64,000 bases of DNA from an uncultured Campylobacterales bacterium (GTDB lineage: Bacteria; Campylobacterota; Campylobacteria; Campylobacterales; Arcobacteraceae), in contig CANLWY010000010.1 of assembly GCA_947494995.1 (NCBI GenBank), positions 1 to 64,000 on the forward strand, read 5' to 3'. The notes under the pieces are model-generated. The model was given only the letters and a program-made list of their open reading frames with translations. It was not told where the DNA came from and made no database searches. The position numbers and the translations under genes were made by a program. Shown here piece by piece: positions 59,886 through 64,000 of this stretch. Numbering within the stretch: position 1 is the stretch's first letter; the number at the start of each line of letters is the position of its first letter.

Positions 59886-61259
59886 TTAAGATAGCGCTTT
59901 AACTATCTCTTTTGCAGCTTCTCTTCCATCTGCTGCGGCAGTAACTGCTAAATGTGCGCCTCTTTGGCAATCTCCACCCGCATATACTTTTTTATTTGAA
60001 GTTTGATAGTTAATTGTTTCAATTCCACCCCAAGAGTTAATATCAACATTTAACTCTTTTAAGAACTCTGGAGCTTCAGGAGAGAATCCAAGAGCAAAGA
60101 TAATAATATCTGCATCTTCAACATATTCACTTCCTTCATTAATAACTACTTTTTGTCTACCAGACTCATCAGGTTCACTCATAGAAGTTGTAAGAAGTTC
60201 AATACCAACTGCTTGTCCATCTTTTTGAATAATCTTATTAGGACTTACATTAAATACAAACTCAACACCCTCTTCTTTTGAGTTCACAACCTCTTTTTTA
60301 GATCCAGGCATATTTGCTTCATCTCTTCTATAAAGACATTTAACAGATTTTGCACCTTCTCTAACTGAAGATCTTACACAGTCCATAGCAGTATCTCCAC
60401 CACCAATTACAACAACATTTTTATCTTTTACATCAATAAAACAAGATGGTTTATTTCCTAAGTTTCTTTTTTGAATACAAGTTAAAAAATCCATTGCAAG
60501 GTACGTATTAGGTGTATCTTCACCATCAATTCTAGCCCATCTACCAGCTTTTGCTCCAATTCCAAGATAAATAGCATCAAACTCTTCATCTAACTCAGAG
60601 ATAGTTTTATCTTTTCCAATTTCGCAATTTAAGTGAAGTTTCATACCAGCTTCTAATAACCAATTAATTCTTCTATCAACTGTTGTTTTATCAAGTTTAA
60701 AACCAGGGATTCCATACATAAGTAATCCACCAGCTCTATCTTCTCTTTCAAACATCTCAACAGCAATTCCTCTTCGTAAAAGAAAAGTTGCAGCAGAAAT
60801 TCCAGAAGGTCCAGAACCAATAATAGCTACTTTTTTATCACCTTTAATAGGTGCAAACTTAGGTTTCATTCCTGCTTCAAATGCTCTTTCATTTAAATGA
60901 GTTTCAACTGCACCAATAGATACAGCTCCGTGACCTGTATTTAATGAACAAGCACCCTCACAAAGTACATCTTGAGGACATATTCTTCCTAAAATTTCTG
61001 GAAAAGGAGAAGTTTCATTTGATAAAGCAAATGCTAAGTCCATATTCTTTTCAGCTGTTTGTTTTAACCATGCTGGAATAAAGTTATGTAAAGGACATCC
61101 TGTATGACAGTATGGGTCACCACACTGCATACATCTATCAGATTGTTCTCTAGCTCTATGCTTTCCAAACACTTGATAAACTTCATCATAATCTTTTAAT
61201 CTTTGTAATACATCTCTTTTTTCTGGATTTATTCTTTCAAATTTAGTAAAGTTTAACAT
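59886..61259 (-). CDS. gltD: Glutamate synthase small subunit
   Basis: CMQCGDPYCHTGCPLHNFIPAW, VAIIGSGPSGISAATFL, GGDTAMDCVRSSVREGA. Confidence 0.95.
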   Translation of the reverse strand: MLNFTKFERINPEKRDVLQRLKDYDEVYQVFGKHRAREQSDRCMQCGDPYCHTGCPLHNFIPAWLKQTAEKNMDLAFALSNETSPFPEILGRICPQDVLCEGACSLNTGHGAVSIGAVETHLNERAFEAGMKPKFAPIKGDKKVAIIGSGPSGISAATFLLRRGIAVEMFEREDRAGGLLMYGIPGFKLDKTTVDRRINWLLEAGMKLHLNCEIGKDKTISELDEEFDAIYLGIGAKAGRWARIDGEDTPNTYLAMDFLTCIQKRNLGNKPSCFIDVKDKNVVVIGGGDTAMDCVRSSVREGAKSVKCLYRRDEANMPGSKKEVVNSKEEGVEFVFNVSPNKIIQKDGQAVGIELLTTSMSEPDESGRQKVVINEGSEYVEDADIIIFALGFSPEAPEFLKELNVDINSWGGIETINYQTSNKKVYAGGDCQRGAHLAVTAAADGREAAKEIVKALS

Positions 61260-61262
61260 CTC

Positions 61263-64000
61263 TTAGTCCCCCTCATCTGGATTCAGTGGTAACACTGTCA
61301 TATTTTTTGGTTTAACCATCCAGAAGTTTCTAATCTCTGCTCTGAAGTTTTCTAAAATCATTTCAGCACCCTCAGATTCAGTCTCATTTAGATAATCCAT
61401 TAATAATCTTTTTAAGAATAATCTTTCTCTCTCTGTATCATCTGTATCAATTCTAACAGCTTCAATTAACTCTTGATTCATTTTATCTGCAAAAGTTTTT
61501 TCAGGGTCATAAACAAAAGATAAACCACCTGTCATACCAGCACCAAAATTAACACCTGTATTTCCTAGAATAACTACAATACCACCTGTCATATATTCAC
61601 AAGCATTATCACCAGTACCTTCAACTACAGCTGTACATCCAGAGTTTCTAACACCAAATCTTTCACCAACAGCAGCTCTAACATAAAGTTTACCACCAGT
61701 TGCACCATAAAGACAAGTATTTCCACCACCTGCAAACTCAGGACCTTGGTGTGGAGTATTGATGATGATCTTACCACCATTCATTCCCTTACCAATATAA
61801 TCATTTGCCGCACCGTCTAAGTATAAATTCATTCCTTTTGATAAAAGAGCTCCAAATGATTGCCCAGCAATACCTTTTAAGAAGATATTGATTGAACCAT
61901 CAGGAAGACCTTTATCTCCATAATACTTTGCAATTTCACCAGAGATTAAAGTACCAAATGATCTATTTAAGTTACAAATTGTCTCTTTAACTTTAATAGG
62001 AGTTGTTGGTTTTTCAATAGTTCTATGAACTTTCTTTAATAACTCTTTTTCAAATTTGTTTTTATCAAATGGCTCATTGAAATCTTTTTGACAAGTATCA
62101 ATACCATCAATTCTTCTTAAAACATTTTGGAAATCAAATTTCTTAGCAAACTCATCATCAATTACTTTAAGTAAATCAGATCTACCTACAATCTCTTCAA
62201 TTGTTTTATATCCAAGCTCTGCAAGTATTTCTCTTACTTCTTCTGCAATAAATGTAAAGTATGAAATCAGTCTCTCAACAGTTCCTGTAAAATGCTCTCT
62301 TAAGTCTTCATCTTGTGTTGCAACACCAACTGAACATTTATTTGTGTGACAAATTCTTAAAATTTTACACCCAAGAAGTGTAAGTGCTGCTGTACCAAAT
62401 GCATATGATTCAGCACCAAGCATTGCAGCTTTAACTACATCAAGACCAGTTTTTAATCCACCATCTGTTTGTACGTGAACAAATTCTCTTAAGTGGTTTG
62501 CTTTAAGTGCATTGTGTGCTTCTGCAAGACCCATTTCCCATGGATTACCTGTATGCTTAATAGATGTTAAAGGAGCAGCTCCTGTACCACCATCAGCACC
62601 AGAGATTACAATTCTATCAGCATATGCTTTTGCAACACCTGCTGCAATAGTTCCAACACCAATTGTTGATACTAACTTAACAGTAATTTTTGCTTCAGGA
62701 TTAATTTGCTTAAGGTCGAAAATTAACTGAGCTAAATCCTCAATAGAATAAATATCATGGTGTGGTGGTGGAGAAATAAGAGTAACACCTTCAACTGTAT
62801 GTCTAAGTGTTGCAATATATGGAGTTACCTTATGACCTGGTAATTGTCCACCTTCACCTGGTTTTGCTCCTTGTGCAACTTTAATTTGAATCTCTTCTGC
62901 ACTTCTTAAGTAACCTGGTGTCACACCAAATCTACCTGAAGCAACTTGTTTAATTTTTGAATTTTTAAGAGTTTTAAATCTTGCAATCTCTTCTCCACCT
63001 TCACCAGAGTTTGAAGCACCACCAATAGTGTTCATAGCAACAGCCATTGCTTCATGAGCTTCTGGAGAAATAGAACCACATGACATTGCAGCAGTTGCAA
63101 ATCTTTTAAAGATCTCATCTTTAGATTCTACTTCAGAAATATCAATAGCTTTCTTATCAGAATTAAACTCAAAGAAATCTCTTACAAACTTTTTATCTCT
63201 ATTTTGAACAAGCTCTTTTAATTTATTAAAATCTGTAATATCTTCTTTATTTTGTGCTTGTTTATTATGCATAGCTCTTGTAGTATCTGGACCATAGTCA
63301 TGATACTCACCACCATTGATATACTTATAGAATCCACCTAAATCTAATGGGAACATATGTTTATCATCAAAATATGCATTAAAATGTTGTTTTTCAATTC
63401 TTTTTTCAATATCTTCAAACCCCAGACCAGCTAAATCAGAGTGTGAATCAGTAAAACAACTCTCTACAATATCATCATTTAATCCAATAACATCAAATAA
63501 TCTTGAATTTCTATATGAAGCAATAGTAGAGATACCCATCTTAGACATAATTTTAAGAAGTCCAGCATTCATAGCTTTTTGAGTATTTTTAAGAACTCTT
63601 TGCATTTCATATTTAGAAACGCCTTTTCTTTCATATAATGCGACTGTAGATGCATACATCATATATGGATAAATAGCAGTAACACCATACCCAATTAAAA
63701 CAGCAGCCATATGTGGGTCATATACTTCACCAGTAACAGCTACAATTGATACATGATGTCTAACTCCTTCTTTAAGAAGTTGTTCATTTACATAACCAAC
63801 TGCCATAGCCATTGGAATTAGTTTTACATTCTCATTAACATCTCTATCATCTAAAATCACTACAGAAACAGTATCCTCTTTTACTGCTTTTATAACATAA
63901 GAAGCTAATTGTTCTAAAGAAGCTTTTAAATCATTTTTAAATGTTGTAGAGAATACTCTATTCTTATAATATTCGTCATATCTTGGACATGTAGGATCAC
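61263..64000 (-). CDS. gltB: Glutamate synthase large subunit, C-terminal part; 5' end lies outside the window
   Basis: GGASNSGEGGEE, PGEGGQLPGHKV, CHTNKCSVGVATQD; frame stays open to the window edge (DPTCPRYDEYYKNRVFSTTFKNDLKASLEQLASYVIKAVKEDTVSVVILDDRD). Confidence 0.95.
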   Translation of the reverse strand, partial: DPTCPRYDEYYKNRVFSTTFKNDLKASLEQLASYVIKAVKEDTVSVVILDDRDVNENVKLIPMAMAVGYVNEQLLKEGVRHHVSIVAVTGEVYDPHMAAVLIGYGVTAIYPYMMYASTVALYERKGVSKYEMQRVLKNTQKAMNAGLLKIMSKMGISTIASYRNSRLFDVIGLNDDIVESCFTDSHSDLAGLGFEDIEKRIEKQHFNAYFDDKHMFPLDLGGFYKYINGGEYHDYGPDTTRAMHNKQAQNKEDITDFNKLKELVQNRDKKFVRDFFEFNSDKKAIDISEVESKDEIFKRFATAAMSCGSISPEAHEAMAVAMNTIGGASNSGEGGEEIARFKTLKNSKIKQVASGRFGVTPGYLRSAEEIQIKVAQGAKPGEGGQLPGHKVTPYIATLRHTVEGVTLISPPPHHDIYSIEDLAQLIFDLKQINPEAKITVKLVSTIGVGTIAAGVAKAYADRIVISGADGGTGAAPLTSIKHTGNPWEMGLAEAHNALKANHLREFVHVQTDGGLKTGLDVVKAAMLGAESYAFGTAALTLLGCKILRICHTNKCSVGVATQDEDLREHFTGTVERLISYFTFIAEEVREILAELGYKTIEEIVGRSDLLKVIDDEFAKKFDFQNVLRRIDGIDTCQKDFNEPFDKNKFEKELLKKVHRTIEKPTTPIKVKETICNLNRSFGTLISGEIAKYYGDKGLPDGSINIFLKGIAGQSFGALLSKGMNLYLDGAANDYIGKGMNGGKIIINTPHQGPEFAGGGNTCLYGATGGKLYVRAAVGERFGVRNSGCTAVVEGTGDNACEYMTGGIVVILGNTGVNFGAGMTGGLSFVYDPEKTFADKMNQELIEAVRIDTDDTERERLFLKRLLMDYLNETESEGAEMILENFRAEIRNFWMVKPKNMTVLPLNPDEGD

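Overview
This 64 kb window is AT-rich and looks like Campylobacterota, most likely Arcobacteraceae (gyrA QRDR numbering, hemE/asd/gyrA context, waaC-waaM and gmhA/hldE/hldD genes). The left flank (0-10.5 kb) carries two identical tandem tRNA-Asn genes and housekeeping genes: radical SAM, hemE, UPF0114, asd, gyrA, DUF465, argJ, a K+ channel, rpmB and a signal-peptide ATP-dependent DNA ligase. About 10.5-57.4 kb is one continuous LPS locus, almost entirely on the minus strand: ADP-heptose genes; an O-antigen block with a WbjB-C-D-E-F/WbpL/WbpM-like order, acylation, pyruvyl-transferase and nitroreductase genes, wzx/wzy/wzz and uronic-acid genes; then an LPS-core block with waaF, kinase-like proteins, an FrhB/pyruvyltransferase pair, EptA, waaL, an LtaS-like enzyme, dgkA, waaM and waaC. 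The right flank has ppx/gppA, ferredoxin, an IMPase-family gene, gltD, and gltB running off the window edge. The most interesting parts are: (i) a tightly overlapped six-gene core-modification module (38.3-44.0 kb) with a YrbL-like kinase, a dTMP-kinase-like P-loop protein, GT9, an InaA/Kdo-kinase-like protein, a pyruvyltransferase-family protein and an FrhB-like Fe-S protein; (ii) a membrane-anchored glycosidase-like protein of unknown role; (iii) inverted repeats abutting start codons, notably one that would sequester the hldD ribosome-binding site; (iv) three plus-strand genes whose 3' ends abut or overlap minus-strand neighbours. No CRISPR array, IS element, integrase or phage gene was seen. 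All family calls come from reading motifs by eye; no database search was run.
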